Source: Kappaphycus alvarezii (lineage: Eukaryota > Rhodophyta > Florideophyceae > Gigartinales > Solieriaceae). Taken from it: a DNA stretch of 64,000 nt. Positions 47,160 to 60,135 of this stretch are shown here, piece by piece. Position 1 is the first letter of the stretch. Every line of letters starts with the position of its first letter. Below the pieces are notes generated by a model, which did not search any database, was not told the origin of the DNA, and worked only from the letters and a program-made list of their open reading frames with translations. The position numbers and the translations under genes are program-made. Where the stretch lies: the NCBI GenBank assembly GCA_002205965.3, contig NADL03000689.1:186001-250000 (forward strand), written 5' to 3'.

Positions 47160-50100
47160 CATATTGCTACGAGAAAGCCATCAAGGGCAAGTCCGCCGGA
47201 GACGCGCTCGAGCCCTGGATCTAGAAGGGCAAGTCCAGAGATCGAGGCCGTGTTTGGCCAAAGACCGCAGGTTCCCGCTATGGAAGACCTACCCGCCGCA
47301 AGATCGCAAGGTCAAGCAGCAACAGAGGCGCCAACGCAAGAAGGAGGGGAAAACCTCATTGTTCAGATTTCGGTGCTACAGACCCACAGAGCTCCTAAAA
47401 CCGCTACGGTTTCTGATCAGTATACCTTGGGACTCGATCGCACTTCTAAGGGCATTGAGCCTACAGTAACCCGTCAAGGGAAGGACACTCCTTCGAAGGA
47501 TGACTCCGATCCCCTTGTTAAGGCAATCTGCCAGATTGAGGATCAACTCACATACAATCGCATGGTTACTCACGTCGACCAAGTGGTTGCTACCCTCCGG
47601 GATGACCTGATCAAGGCCGTCAAGTAACGTGGGGACACATTCAGGCCCATTGGAAATACTGCCACTACTGGCGAAGAAGCCATACTACGTGAGTTACGAA
47701 CTCTTCGAGGTGATGTTAACCATCTAATGGAATCCCAGGGTACTCATGCCCAAGAGGATATTGAGGAAGCTAAGGCGAAAGCCGAAGCCCCAGCTGAAGG
47801 GACTAGATCCCGCAAAGGCAGTCATGCCAACAAGAGACAAGATGCCCCACTCGACAAGTACGAGTTGGAGGACATCGCGGATCCCAACGAGGACGATAAG
47901 TCCAAGAAACGCAGTCGTCGCGCAAGAGGCCGCAGAGGCCACGAAAAGAAGAAGGGCAAGCGTTGACACCATGACTCTGATGACAGTCCATCGGACTCGT
48001 CGTCCAGACCTTCTGAGTCTTCTTCAGAGACCGGAGTTGACGATGACACGTCGTACTCTGAGGAATCAAGCAGTGAGCACAAGCTCAAGAGCACTCATAA
48101 GCGCAGACAAGGCCCGAAGTTCAAGGGTTTGAAGGTGCTCAAGCCCAATAACCCTCACTTCGACAGGTCACTTTCGTACAGAACGTACAGATTGTCAAAT
48201 AGAAGCCACGCAAGGAGGGGACGCCAAACCGGGAAGGTGAAGGACCAGATCAAGAGACTCGAGCTCACGTTAAGAGACACTTCCTTCTCTGGTGAGGACC
48301 CCATCCTCGTATTGGAATTTCTTTCCAGGTTTGTCGATGAAGCCGACACCTTGGAGATGAGTGAGGCCCAGGCATTCATTGCCCTTCCCTACTTTTTGAA
48401 GGGACAGGCCGCATCTCAATTCCGAAGCGTAAAGACTGTATAATCGCGCTCAAGTGGAGGCATCTCCAATTTGTCGGAGGCCGTACAGTACATGCTCCGT
48501 GCTTACGCAACCCCCAATGCCATTCGGGCCGCGATACAGCAGTTACGCTCATCGGCACAGAAGCCCGGAGAAGATGAAGTTACCTTCGTGACGAGGGTAT
48601 CCAAGGCTAGTAGCCGATGTGGGAATGTACTCCCAGAGTGGGAGAAGACCACTTACTTCGTGGATGGTGTCATCCCAACCATAAGGGCACTTGTTGCCAG
48701 GCATAGGGAAGCCTCGAAGCGCAGGCTGTCGTTTGAACAGATTTTTAACTTTGCACAAGATGAAGGTGATACCTTCCGTGCGCGACTTGGAGTCCCAAAG
48801 CCCCGCCAGGCGTCAACGCCATTGTTAAGGCCCAAACGTGAGAGGCCATCTGCGGAATTCATTCCTGAGTCTTCGGAAGAAGCCCGTGAGGATTCGTCTC
48901 AATTTGAGCAAACAGCTCACCAAGGCGAAGGGGAAGCCTACTTCATGCAGGGAGGATCGTCGATCCAGACGTCCGATTTACCTAGCACCACAGTACCGTC
49001 GTCATCCGTGACAGAGGACGATACGCTGTTGGCTATGGGACCTCGTGTCGTACCCGCACCCAGTGTCGCATTTCAGGAGCACTCAGCTCATGTGGAACGC
49101 AGTCGTCCAGGTTGGAAGGACAACCGCCCGGCCAACCGACCTCGGGTGATCATCTGTCACTTGTGTTATGCGAAGGGGCATATCTCGCCAGAGTGCAAAC
49201 TTCCGGCACGCGAGTTGGGGACGATTGTGTCCAATTTTGAGTCATTGACTCCAGAAGAACAGGCCATAGTGCCAAAGCAGAGTTACCTTAGGGTAATTTG
49301 CAGCTATGAAGGCGGATGCCACCGCGGGTCAGTCGTCGACCACTTCGTCACGACCGACTCCTATGGCAACTGAATGCCACCCGGTTGTCTTGCAACGCCC
49401 CGCGAATACGCATTCGTAGGCGAAAAACTAGGCAAGGTTCACGTTTCTCATACTCGGAAGTCATCCCCGAAGGCTTCCGAAGCCGAAGGGAAGGCTAAGA
49501 ATAAGGAGCCCAAGTTTGGTGAGAGACCACCATTACTGGAATTAAATTCCACATCTAAGGACTTTAGATCGTACAAAGATCTCACGAAGCGCAACATCTT
49601 GCAACTTCGCCGTCCAAGGCGTCGCGTTGTGGATGAGATGCAGCCGAATGAGATCTTTCTCATGGCCCGTGGCAATTACAAGGTATATGCTGACGTTGGC
49701 CATAGTACTGGCCAATTAGTTAGACAGCTCACGGTCTTGGACACGGGAGCTGGTCCCAAATTTGTTCGTAAAGAACTCGTGCCAACGTTTCTTCTTGAAC
49801 GGATGAGAATAAGACCGATGCCCAGCCTTGCCGATGCTAATGGCAAACCAGTACTTACTGTGGGGACAGTACCCCTTGTGGTCCGACTAATACATTTGGT
49901 AGTCAAGGTTGACTTTGTTGTCTGTGAAAGATTTGCTGCACCCGTGATATTGGGTTGTGATTTCTGCGATCGTTGGGTTGAAAGTATCTTCCCCCGGATG
50001 CGCGCAGTTGAACTGGACGATGGGTCCTATGTGCCGATCGTACGAAGACCATTGGCAAGAGCGTCCAGTGCGGTCCCGTTGCTGCCGGAGTTGGAGAACG

Positions 50101-53100
50101 ACGACCAGAGGAAGCGAACTACCCAGAAGATACGCGTCGCTATCGCCGATGAGATCCCCGCGATGTCTCAGAAAATGGTTGCAGTGACCACGAAGCGTGC
50201 AGGAGTCATCTTCATACAACCAAGGCAACTGTTCTATGAAAAGGAAGGCGTAATTACCACTAGTTGGATAGCCCAAGTGATCGTAGACGAACCTTTCGAG
50301 ATCCTTGTGGCCAATTTCAGTCCGAAGCCCCAGAGGCTAGTGAAGGGTTTGGTAGTTGATTTGGCACTATCGCATCCCACCGCGACGTTCCCCAGTAACT
50401 TCACCGTCGGGGATGTGTTAGGACTAAAGTCCACTGAAGCCCAACCGGAACCAGTTTTCCTGATGGACGAGAAAGTCCAAGATGAAAGGTTAAAGAAAAC
50501 CTTGGAGTACAGCAAGGCCAAAGCGCCAGATATGGAGGACATTAGTGTCGATCATCTCCCAGAGGCTCATCGGCCACGAGTGAGGGAACTACTCATGAAG
50601 TTCCATGCAATGAGGAACGGTGATCTTGGTGAAATCAACTCCACGGAACACCATATTGACCTCATACCAGGGTCACGTCCGTTTGCTTGTCCACCCTATC
50701 GGGCTGGTCCGAAGCAACGTAAAGTGGTTTAATCCGAAGTTGAGCGCATGCTCAGGAAAGGTGTTATTGAACCAACGTCTTCTCCCTGGGCTTCACCAGT
50801 TGTGTTTGCCCCAAAGAAGGACGGAGAGTTTAGGTTCTGTATCGACTACCGACACCTCAACGCGATGACAGTCCGGGATACTTACCCCATACCCAAGATG
50901 GATGAGTGCATTGGCTCACTTGGTGATGCCACCATCTTCACCATGTTGGATTGCAACTGTGGATACTGGCAAGTGCCAATTGCGAAAGAAGATCGCGACA
51001 AGACGGCTTTCACATGCCACGCAGGCTTATATCGCTTTAATTGAATGCCATTTGGGCTTATTAATGCACCCGCGACCTTTGAACGAGCGTGGGATATCCT
51101 GCTCGCAAGGGTCAAGTGGCAATCATGCCTAGTATATCTTGATGATGTAATCATCTACTCTCAAGATATTGAGACGCATTATCGTCATGTTGAGGAAATC
51201 CTCACGATACTCCACATCGCAGGAGTCACACTGAACTTGAAGAAGTGTGATCTCTTCCGCGATACAGTGAAGTATATTGGCCATTTTATTAGGCCCGGAA
51301 GGTTGGAAACCGATAAGGCTGTTACTGCTGCATTAAGGCTCGCGAAGCCACCAAGGGACCAGAAGGAACTTAGGTCTTTCCCGGGCTTGTGCAATGTGTA
51401 CCGAAGGTTCGTACCTCGGTACTTGCACATCGCCTGCCCATTGAACAAGTTGCTCCGCAAGGACCAAGCCTTCAAGCTCCCCGAGTTCAATGAAGAACAA
51501 ATGAGTGCTTTTAGCACATTGATCGAGAAGGTAAAGACACCACCGGTGCTTGCTTTACCCAAGGCAGGGTTGCCATACAGTGTCGATACAGACAGTAGCG
51601 ATTACCAAGTTGGGTGTGCGTTGTTCCAGACTTACCCAAATGGTACTCGAAAACCACTTGGTTTCTGGAGCCGATAACTTCTTGAAGCAGAGACACACTA
51701 CTCTGTCTCCGAGAAGGAACGTTTGGCTGTTGTATGGGGCCTTATGACGCTTCGAGCGTACCTTCAAATGGAACATTTCGAGTTCAATACATACCACAAT
51801 GCCTTAAGATGGCTTGTGGAGATCAACGATCCATCAGGAAGTTTGATGCGATGGAGATTACGCCTGGCCGAGTTTGACTTTGTTGTCAAGTACAAGAAAG
51901 GCATTAAGAACTGCCAAGCGGATACAATATCCAGGTTTTTGACCTTAGGGGAAACGACAGTCCAAGAGGATTTTGAAATCCCATGTTATGCAACAGACGT
52001 TGACGCTGTTTTCAATTTTGAGTTTGAAACTCATCAGGAGCTTAAAGCTCAGAAAGGGAACAAATATGTTCATTCTTTTCGGCGCGGATCTCCTTGCAAG
52101 TCTCCATTCGTTGAGGACACATCTTCTTCCGAATGTGACCACACGCGAGAGTCGATGGACTCATGTGGGGAGAACCCCAATAAGGAAACATGTTCCACTT
52201 GTGATCATGATGGAATTTTGTCCTCTGAGTTCGAAGAACACGACCAACTCTTAGAAGCAAAGCCTGGGTTACCACCTCCTCTTATGCTTCGACGCATTAC
52301 AATTGAGGAGTTACTCATAGCTCAGCTCGGGGATACGTTATGTCGCCAGATCCGCTCCCGGCTTAACGGGGGGGAGAGGTTGCCGTTTGCGGTTAACTCC
52401 CATGGACTCTTGGTCCGACTCGTGGAATCGAATCCTCAAATTGTTATTCCGATAACATTGCAGCCTCAAGTGCTATATTTGAGTCATTACTCACCATTGG
52501 CAGGACATCCAGGGGGTAGAAGGTTTTACAACTCCCTCCGTCGATACTTCTATTGGCTTGCCATGGCCGTTGATTGCTACGCAACAGCCAAGAATTGTGC
52601 TGAATGCGCGCGCGAAATGGTGAAATTTCGTCGTTCTTCCACAGATATGAAGCTGTTCCCGGCCAGAGAGCCATTGGAATTTGTATCCACTGATACCCAA
52701 GGTGAGCTGATACGCCCAAAACGTGGTAACAAATACCTCTTGGTCATTGTAGACCGCTACTCAAAGTTGGTAAGGACTGTACCAATGAAGACCATTTCGG
52801 CCATGAATATCGCAAAGGCATTCGTTCGCCATTGGGTCTTTGTTTATGGACCACCGAAGTATCTGTTATCAGGTAACGAGCCGCAGTTCGTCGCCAAGTT
52901 GTTCCAGAGCATCTGCAATTTGATATGTGTCGAGAACTTCTTCACCTCTACCTATCATCCCCAGTGCAACGGACAAGTTGAGAGGTTTAACAGAATCATA
53001 TTGGCAGCGTTACGCCATTACATTGCGGATCACCCGCGTGATTGGGACCTGTTCTCCGATGCCCTTACTTATGCGTACAATACGCAGCTGCATACCTCTG

Positions 53101-53600
53101 CCAAGGTCGCACCATTTGAGCTTGTTCTGAGTAGAACTCCCAAGCGCTCGCAGTAGATGCTGAGCCTGAGGTCGAGGAAGTTCCTGATCGAGCACGATAT
53201 GCGCTCAAGTGGCAAAAATAGCTAAGTCATCGATGTCGACAGCGACCTACGAACTGGCTAAGAGCCAAAAGCGTTACAAAGATAACTTTGATCGCCGTCA
53301 GAGACCTCTACAAGGGTCAATTGAGAAAGTATCTCACGTGTTCCTACGTAAGGAGTACTGGAGTAAGAATAATCCCAGACATAAGTTGGCACCTGTCGCC
53401 GATGGACCCTACGAGGTCATCGACGTAACGGATAAGACGTTTGTCGTCAAGATCGGAGACGATCACGAACGGATCTCTCGCGACCGTGTCGTGTGGGCAC
53501 CCAGTCCGGTACGACTACCGACTCATGTGTCACCAAGTGACAGTCAAGTAGGGGACCAAACCCAAGTGTTCTCTAACCCGGAACAGGGTGAGCAGCAATT
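47160..53600 (+). pseudogene. gag-pol region of the chromodomain gypsy element (fossil)
   Basis: Rough positions: a charged, coiled N-terminal gag region 47.2-48.0 kb with a Lys/Arg-rich patch near 47.9 kb; gag core 48.2-48.8 kb; CCHC knuckle (CHLCYAKGHISPEC) near 49.2 kb; protease with LDTGAG near 49.74 kb; reverse transcriptase with FCIDYRHLNAM near 50.84 kb and YLDDVIIY near 51.14 kb; RNase H with DTDSSDYQVG near 51.6 kb; integrase zinc region near 52.5 kb and core near 52.7-53.0 kb (STDTQGE, NGQVERFN); and an integrase tail with a GPYEVIDV motif near 53.4 kb. The order is Ty3/gypsy. The frame is no longer continuous. Confidence 0.9.
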
Positions 53601-56030
53601 AGATTTGCAAGGAGGGCACAATGCCTCAAATGGAGGAGTACCCGATAATGTAACAGTACCTACCAACGAAGGGTCAGTCGTACCCACAACAAGGGAAGAG
53701 TCAAACCCTAGACAGTGGACGCACTCCACAATTAACGAGGGGGGTCTCCCTGAAGGAACCCAGGAGGCAAGACGAAGATATTGAAGGTCTCGATGATGAT
53801 TGGGATGCTCCCACTGGGAAACCACGCCGCAGTCCAAGGATAATGGCTTTAAGCCTGTCAAGAAAGGTCACTGACCAATACGGTAAGGGTAAGAAGAATG
53901 CTCGACCCCTATCGACTTTGGGTTTACCACTCACTGAAGGCATAAATGCCAATGAAGCGAGTGAATCGCAACCCGCTACGCGAGCACGCACACCAATTGA
54001 CAGCGGGTTAGACCCCAACTCGAGCAAGGGACGGATACCCGTCGATGCTGTTATTGCAACTGATAGCCCACGAAGCTTAGAAATGGATGCAAATCCAGAG
54101 ACAAGAATGGATAATATATCCAGCGAAAGGGTTACTGATGACCCAGCAGTGTACCACTCTGTAGCCCAAATTAGCAGTACGCTGCAGCAGGGTGAGGATT
54201 TGAATAGTTCACGCAAACCAGAGGCCTTAAGTAAGGCAAACCTGCGGACACCTTTGGCAGCTTTTCGCCACAAGGATGGCACTTTAGGCAGCGAAACCGC
54301 GCCAATAGTTGCTAAAGATAGCCTCCCACGTTGTCATCAAATGGCAGCGATCCAGGATGAACAGGGCACTCGGAATGGCGGACGCTAGTCAGCCTCTTTA
54401 ACTTCGAGTCGTGCAGACCAAACTGGTTCTGACCGGGGCGGACACGTTCAAAAACAGGTTCAAGTTATACCGGAACAACCGGCAGTTTTGCCAACCGGCA
54501 GCAATCCAGTGATTGCTGACGCAAAAGGCCCGGGGCCAATCATAGGCCAACAAGTGCCACATGAAGGTTTTTCTAATCGAGTATTCCGCCTCCGTAACGG
54601 AAGCAGGGAAAGGGGATTGGCTGATTTGCCATCTCGCGTCGATACTGCAATCACCCATCAGGGCAACGCTGGAATCATATCCAGATCGAGCAATATGAGT
54701 CACCAATTTTGGAGATCAGCCAATCAGGGCTCTAAGCCAGAAAACGTTGCTGACTAAATTATTGCGGAGACAACTACTCCTGCGCAGAAGTCAGGGGGAA
54801 CGTGCATCACTCCATCAGCAACCTCCCCCATCCCAATTCCACAACAGAAGTCGTACGACGACATGAACTCGGCGAGTGCTCAATCAAAGCCATCTCTTGG
54901 CGTTCAAGCACCTCAAAATGGGCAACCAAATGCGAAGGAGCCTCAAAGATCATCAAATCCGGACTTTCAAGTCCAGAAGGTGAGTAGTTTTGCTACTGTA
55001 GTCGTCCGTTTTCCTGGGGTTGTTGGGTCAAAACCCACCCCCAACGACAAAAAGGATCATGAAGCCACTCGAGGGATTCAGTCCCAGTCTCCTAATTCGA
55101 CTGCAGTAGTCGAGCAGTCAGTTTTCTCTATGGGGTCTCGATCCCAGTGTGATGGCTCGACGCCACCCGCCGCTACCGCAAAATCGGCGCCATTGGGACT
55201 CGATCCTGGTCAAATGAAAATTGTTTCCTCCAATATGGGCAGCAAAGCCCACAGCATGCGCAAACGAACGAAAACAGCGCGTCACGGGCGTCGGATCGCC
55301 ACTACACGGACTGTAGTCCACCGCAATAACTCCACTCTTAACGAGGGGGGAGCGGAAGCGAAGACGCTAACGTCAACTCTGTCTTTAAAGACGGCAAAAG
55401 AGGCTCGACAGCCAAACGTTGTTCAAGACAAACCACCCTTGGGCACGATAGCCCAGCACCCTGGAAGTACTCAGTCCAACATTGATGACACTCTTGACCT
55501 CACGGTGGGTCCGGCAGTTGCAGAAAAAAAGTTCACTGCGTTACAAATTGGCCGGAGGAAAACCACAGAGGGTACTGTAGCCCAAACAACAGTGCATCCC
55601 AAACCATTCATGAGCTCTTCGGCGAATACAGGTGCTACGCCACCAACAAGGACGTCCTCAATGGATAACAATGGGACTTCGAGTCCAACTAAATGCGTTC
55701 AAGAAAATGGTATTGACCACGCTTTGGGAACCAGTAACCCCGCGATGGGGCTCCCAACCAGACAGCTTATTGAACCTAACCTATGTTCACAAATGGATAC
55801 TGTATCCACCACTGGCAGTGAAGCCGCTGCAGATCAAAGGACCACTACCGTCACGAGACACGTCACCCGTTCTCGATCTCGGGCTACAACGCAAGGTAAT
55901 AATACCACCCAAGGCGCGAACGCCAACACTGTATCCAGTATGCTGTCGAGCGGGGGCAGTATACCTTCTGGTAATTTTACCAACCCCCGGGCATCAAGTC
56001 CACAATAGGCCTTCGATCCAAGTAATGACT
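53600..56030 (+). other. Long Ser/Thr/Asn/Gln-rich linker region between integrase and chromodomain
   Basis: About 2.4 kb of sequence coding for a compositionally simple, polar protein (Ser, Thr, Asn, Gln, Pro, with scattered SRSRATT-like basic spots), without any fold signature. The longest open stretch is 381 codons (54863-56008). Short phrases of the type GT-x-AQ recur. In ordinary chromoviruses the chromodomain follows the integrase within about 100-200 residues, so this is an unusual extension. Confidence 0.7.
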
Positions 56031-56034
56031 ACAC

Positions 56035-56215
56035 TCGCGAAGAGTTTGTCATTGATGACATCTTTGGGCATGGTAACGCCGATGACGGGGAAGCCCTTTA
56101 CCGAGTCAAATGGTATGGGTACCCCTCAAGCCAAAATACATGGCAATCGGTGGCTTCATTCCCAAGATCAGCGATCCTACGCCATTGCAAAAGTAAAAAA
56201 ATCCCTCTTCCGCCC
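56035..56215 (+). other. Chromodomain of the gypsy element
   Basis: The encoded stretch EEFVIDDIFGHG, then LYRVKWYGYPSSQNTWQSV, has the chromodomain core: a hydrophobic strand, YxVKWxGY, and a Trp seven residues later as in NTWEP. Chromodomains at the integrase C-terminus of chromoviruses bind modified histone tails and steer insertion. This one is far from the integrase core. Confidence 0.85.
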
Positions 56216-56692
56216 AACATCAATGAGGCACAAGTGGGATAACCTCTCCAGCTACGGCCTACGTGCCACAACAAAATTTTATTCAGGGTAACTTAAGTCT
56301 TTTTCTGGACTACAATTTACGCAGCGTATAACCATAAAGGATCACGCTAGTCGACGAAGCTACGAGCTACTATCGGGCAGGTGTCAAAACAACACGGCAT
56401 CAAGCCAACGAACAATTTACTTTGTCGCAATGGGCACTAGTCGCCAACGAAATGTTACCACATGAGCTATGCAGTTACATAGAAGTACGACTCACTTCTC
56501 ACTGGCATCAGCGGTCTTCTCGGAAGTCCCCTCCTCCATCGGGCCACCTTCATCAGAACGGGAAGCTTGCGTAGCTACATTATCAATCGTTTCAACGACA
56601 ACTAACGGCACAGAAGCGAACACAGGCGTGCTCGCCACAACAGAGCTGGTTTGCTCAGCCCGGAAAGCCGCCGCAGTCTCTTTCGCACGCTC

Positions 56693-57892
56693 TCACGCGG
56701 ACGGTTGAGAAAGCTTGGTAATGGGCACATGAGCCACCTTGGCTGGCTCAGTCGCCGGAGGTAAGACCGGGACGGAGCGCAGCACGGGCGGCGGGATAGT
56801 ACGCAATGTCTCTGAAGCCACCTCAGCCGCCATAGCAGGTGCGGGACGGAAACCACTCGGAGGTTCGACCTCATCTTTGGAATGATTTTCCATGTATGTC
56901 TTCAAAACTTCAAGTGGGTCAAATGAACCAATTCCAACCGGCTTGTCGGTAATACCTGCCTTGCGCAGAAGAACTTGATTGGCATGCAAAGACGCAGTCG
57001 GGTCATTTGCGACCATTTGGTTACCAAACCTATCACGGACGAAGGCCAACACGACCTCATAGTCCTCGGTCACGTCTTCTTCACTGAGTCCACAAGCGCG
57101 AAGGAACTCACGGATAACATAAGGCAATAATTCATCACTGTCTACACCTGGAGACCCGGCCGGTGAGGCTGTGGTCGCCTCTCCCTGTCTCGGAGAAACT
57201 GTAACGTCTTCATCTTGCATGAGGGAGGACGGCGCGTTCTCCTCCGGGACGTAGATGTACCCGCGAGGGGCGGACGGAGACAGATGATGAGGAGCAACAA
57301 GATCGGCATTGGCCACATTTGCAGCCACGGAACGCTGGCTAAAGGGGTTATACCAAATGTAATCCCCACAACTCTGGTGGCGTCGACCACAACCGCAGCC
57401 GGTATGGCTATTCCTGCGTCGATTATTCAACAAGGGAACTATATTGGGATCATCCCAATCGATACGGGCGTACTCGCCAAGATGTGATTGAAAATCTCTC
57501 ACATGAGCTGGACCACCCAATACTGTGTCCAAGTTAAGATGGGAGAATTGCTCCATGATGGCTATCGGAATGTACCACATGCGGAACGAGTCGTACAACT
57601 CGGCAAGACACGCAACGGCAACATGAGCCACCCATTCGGAGTAGAAAACTCTCCAGAAGGAAGTATCAGGGCTATCTAAGAAACGACCAGTACAGTAGGA
57701 AAGAATGGGGGGCAGTTCCACCAACATGCCATCAGGAACTTCGAAGTGCTCCCAAGAGCTGGGAGGAGTCACATACATGCGGGCCAAGTAGTCCAAGCGG
57801 ATCCGGTCAATTTCAATGTTTTGGTACGGGACCAAGAAACCGAACCTCTTGATAGGACTACTGCAGGCGCTTAGCCACTTTGTAATCAGCAC
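56693..57892 (-). CDS. Antisense ORF inside the gypsy element, unknown family
   Basis: A 399-aa minus-strand ORF lying between the chromodomain and the right LTR, opposite to gag-pol. Related coding sequence extends upstream to about 58.3 kb but is broken. Residues about 30-150 are rich in Trp, Phe and Tyr with predicted helices (WEHFEVPDGMLVELPPILSY, FWRVFYSEWVAHVAVACLAE). A Cys/His/Arg patch (SHTGCGCGRRHQSC) sits near residue 180. The C-terminal half is Pro/Ala/Glu-rich. No known domain was recognised. The Trp/Phe-rich part resembles the minus-strand ORFs at 16-17.4 kb. Extra ORFs, some antisense, are known from other large gypsy lineages such as plant Tat/Ogre, so an accessory protein is plausible. 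Confidence 0.55.
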   Translation of the reverse strand: MLITKWLSACSSPIKRFGFLVPYQNIEIDRIRLDYLARMYVTPPSSWEHFEVPDGMLVELPPILSYCTGRFLDSPDTSFWRVFYSEWVAHVAVACLAELYDSFRMWYIPIAIMEQFSHLNLDTVLGGPAHVRDFQSHLGEYARIDWDDPNIVPLLNNRRRNSHTGCGCGRRHQSCGDYIWYNPFSQRSVAANVANADLVAPHHLSPSAPRGYIYVPEENAPSSLMQDEDVTVSPRQGEATTASPAGSPGVDSDELLPYVIREFLRACGLSEEDVTEDYEVVLAFVRDRFGNQMVANDPTASLHANQVLLRKAGITDKPVGIGSFDPLEVLKTYMENHSKDEVEPPSGFRPAPAMAAEVASETLRTIPPPVLRSVPVLPPATEPAKVAHVPITKLSQPSA

Positions 57893-59189
57893 GGAGACAA
57901 ACTCCTAGAACGAGGCATTCGTTGCCAGTATGAGTGGGCGTTTCAGCCCAAGCCGAAGTTGGCTCCATCACCAGTAGACGGGAGACCTACGACACATCAT
58001 GGTCCTCACGATAATATATTTGGTCGACGTCAATGTCACGGGGGACTACGATATAGCTATCGGTACGGCGTAAGCGCTTGTACACAAGACGTACGAAGTC
58101 CACAAAGGCGGTATGCGCGGATTCATGCGAACGACGCTTGATATAGTGGCGAGGCACCGCGCCTTACAAACGCCAATACGGGCGATCAACGCCACTTATG
58201 GGGACCTCCCCAGGAAGAAACCCGTTGACATTGTACATGTCGATGGGAGCTATGTTGCTTAGATGAGTGGCATCATGCCACGGACCCTCATCGTACAGCT
58301 CTGCGTAATCGCGGGGGCTCTTCCCAGAGAATTCCATCGGACTGGGAAACTAGGAAACCGTGGTCGGCGCTCGAATGAATGCGCCACCGACCCACTCCCC
58401 ACCCTTCTCGTCTTGATAGCCAGATGAGATGGCAAGCTCTTCAAAGGGTAATATCCCACGACAAGATACAAGATAAAAGACCTAACAAAACAAAACAGGC
58501 GTGGAAGCCACACAAGGCAATTGATGTCACCCAACACTGTTGATAAGATCGGACTTAGGATCCAACGCGGAGCTGCGATCTCAGTGAAAAATAGGGAAAG
58601 TACCCAGCGACAGTACACGACGTTCACAAAGGAAAGGTCACAAGCCAAGCGCTTAAAAACTGATAGCGTGCAGGGTTACAAGACAACCAAGTGCACCGTG
58701 CCCAAGCAATATGCTAAATCAAAAAGGCACCGGTGAAACCAACGACGGCGCGTAATGCAAAATTACAGTACGGCTTCAACTCACACTAAGAATGTGAGCC
58801 TCCTACGGGACATTTGGATGTTCTGAAAAGGGCACTGGAAGCAGAGAGAATGATAGGTGTTTAACACCACTCTTGAGTAGCAGGAATGCTAGGAAGATGG
58901 ACGTCAGTCCAATAGCCTGGCGAGATGCCCGAGTAACACTACAAGTGCTGTCGCGATAAAAGTGGACTGGCACTGCAGTCGCTGCAATAGGGACGGCGAT
59001 GGTACAAGGAAGGCACAGATGGATTGGTCGTAAATATAACCAAGAAAATGAGAGATGTAAGATGGATGGTGGAGATGATGCTGATTATGTCCGTCTGCGA
59101 TGCCACTCAGGTTTAAATACCGAAAACGAGAAGTTCATCCAAATGTCGCAAATGAGTTTATCACTTACCCGACAACTCACCGGTTTGAC

Positions 59190-59199
59190 GAGGGGAGGG
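59190..59199 (+). promoter_or_regulatory. Polypurine tract of the chromodomain gypsy element
   Basis: A ten-purine run directly abutting the TG of the right LTR, the expected plus-strand priming site for reverse transcription. Confidence 0.85.
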
Positions 59200-59973
59200 T
59201 GTAGTACCTAGCTATTTTCGATGGATCACGCAGATCCATGCATATTGATCGGGCCTTGAGCCCACGTGCACATGACGGTGCGTAATGAGCGCGTAGTCGC
59301 TATTCATAGATGCTGGAAACCCCCTTTTATTTTGGTTATTTCAGGAACCTCATTGGTTTCCTACAGTAACCGACGGGTCTGGACACATGGAAAGTCCATG
59401 TCGCGGGAAGCCCTGTAAGGCTCGGCCTGCAGTAAGGAAGTGTATTCCACATGGCGAAAGTCTCACGATTGGCAACCGCCACAACAGCTCATCATTCCAG
59501 CTCGGGCATGCATAGCCACCTGTTGGTGTAATACACTGTTTTTATTGTTTATTTTACTTTAACCGTTATTTATTCTAACTACTCTGACTAGTCTAAGTTT
59601 TACCTACTGATAGTATTTATGCTTCGTCGGCCATGCCGACGCGACTAGTAAAAGGCCAACCAACTGCCTACGCTGGGATATCCCCCATACTTGCTATTCA
59701 GCACTGCCACTGTTTTGCAACTTGCGCAAAAGAGCCCCGTCGTAATCATCGTTACTCAGGTCGACCTGTGGTCTTTTCCCTGTTCTGGGTAGGTTTCTTG
59801 TTGGTTCACCTAACCCAACCTAGCATTCAACGCTACAGAGTGACAGTACGTCCTAGTGAGATCTAAACTCAAAACTCTGGGTCCTGAACCCACCAAGCTC
59901 TACCACACTACCAAGGAAGTGGGATTCGAACACCCAAGTGGCTTTACTAGCCTTCAGCTGGTATTGCACCACA
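59200..59973 (+). repeat. Right LTR of the chromodomain gypsy element
   Basis: A 774-bp partner of 46276-47052, followed at once by the ATAGA target duplication. Confidence 0.93.
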
Positions 59974-60135
59974 ATAGATATATAGTTAATTGGGACACCA
60001 ATGTCCATGCCAAATTAAACTGTAAATGCCACTCCAAGCGGAAGACAGTTACTATCCGCCTACATCGAACATCATGGGCTTTTCAGGAATCCCTTCAATG
60101 GGTCGCTTATTGCAATCTTGGGGTTTGGTGTTTTT

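Larger units (their letters stand above)
46276..59973 (+). mobile_element. 13.7-kb Ty3/gypsy chromovirus-type element with antisense ORF, broken
   Basis: LTRs of 777 and 774 bp begin TGTAGTACCT and end CACCACA. They are flanked by the perfect 5-bp target duplication ATAGA (46271-46275 and 59974-59978). The primer-binding site starts TGG at 47057, 4 bp after the left LTR. A clean polypurine tract, GAGGGGAGGG, ends at 59199, directly before the right LTR. Inside are gag, protease, reverse transcriptase, RNase H and integrase, a very long Ser/Thr/Asn-rich region, a chromodomain, and a minus-strand ORF. The LTRs are about 96-97% alike by eye, so insertion is moderately recent. The sense coding region is broken, with roughly half a dozen lesions, and the antisense region has a few. 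At 13.7 kb it is unusually long for the family. Confidence 0.95.

Noticed and set aside
56035-56215. Host chromodomain gene
   Set aside because: It lies inside an LTR element between integrase and the right LTR, the place expected for a chromovirus.
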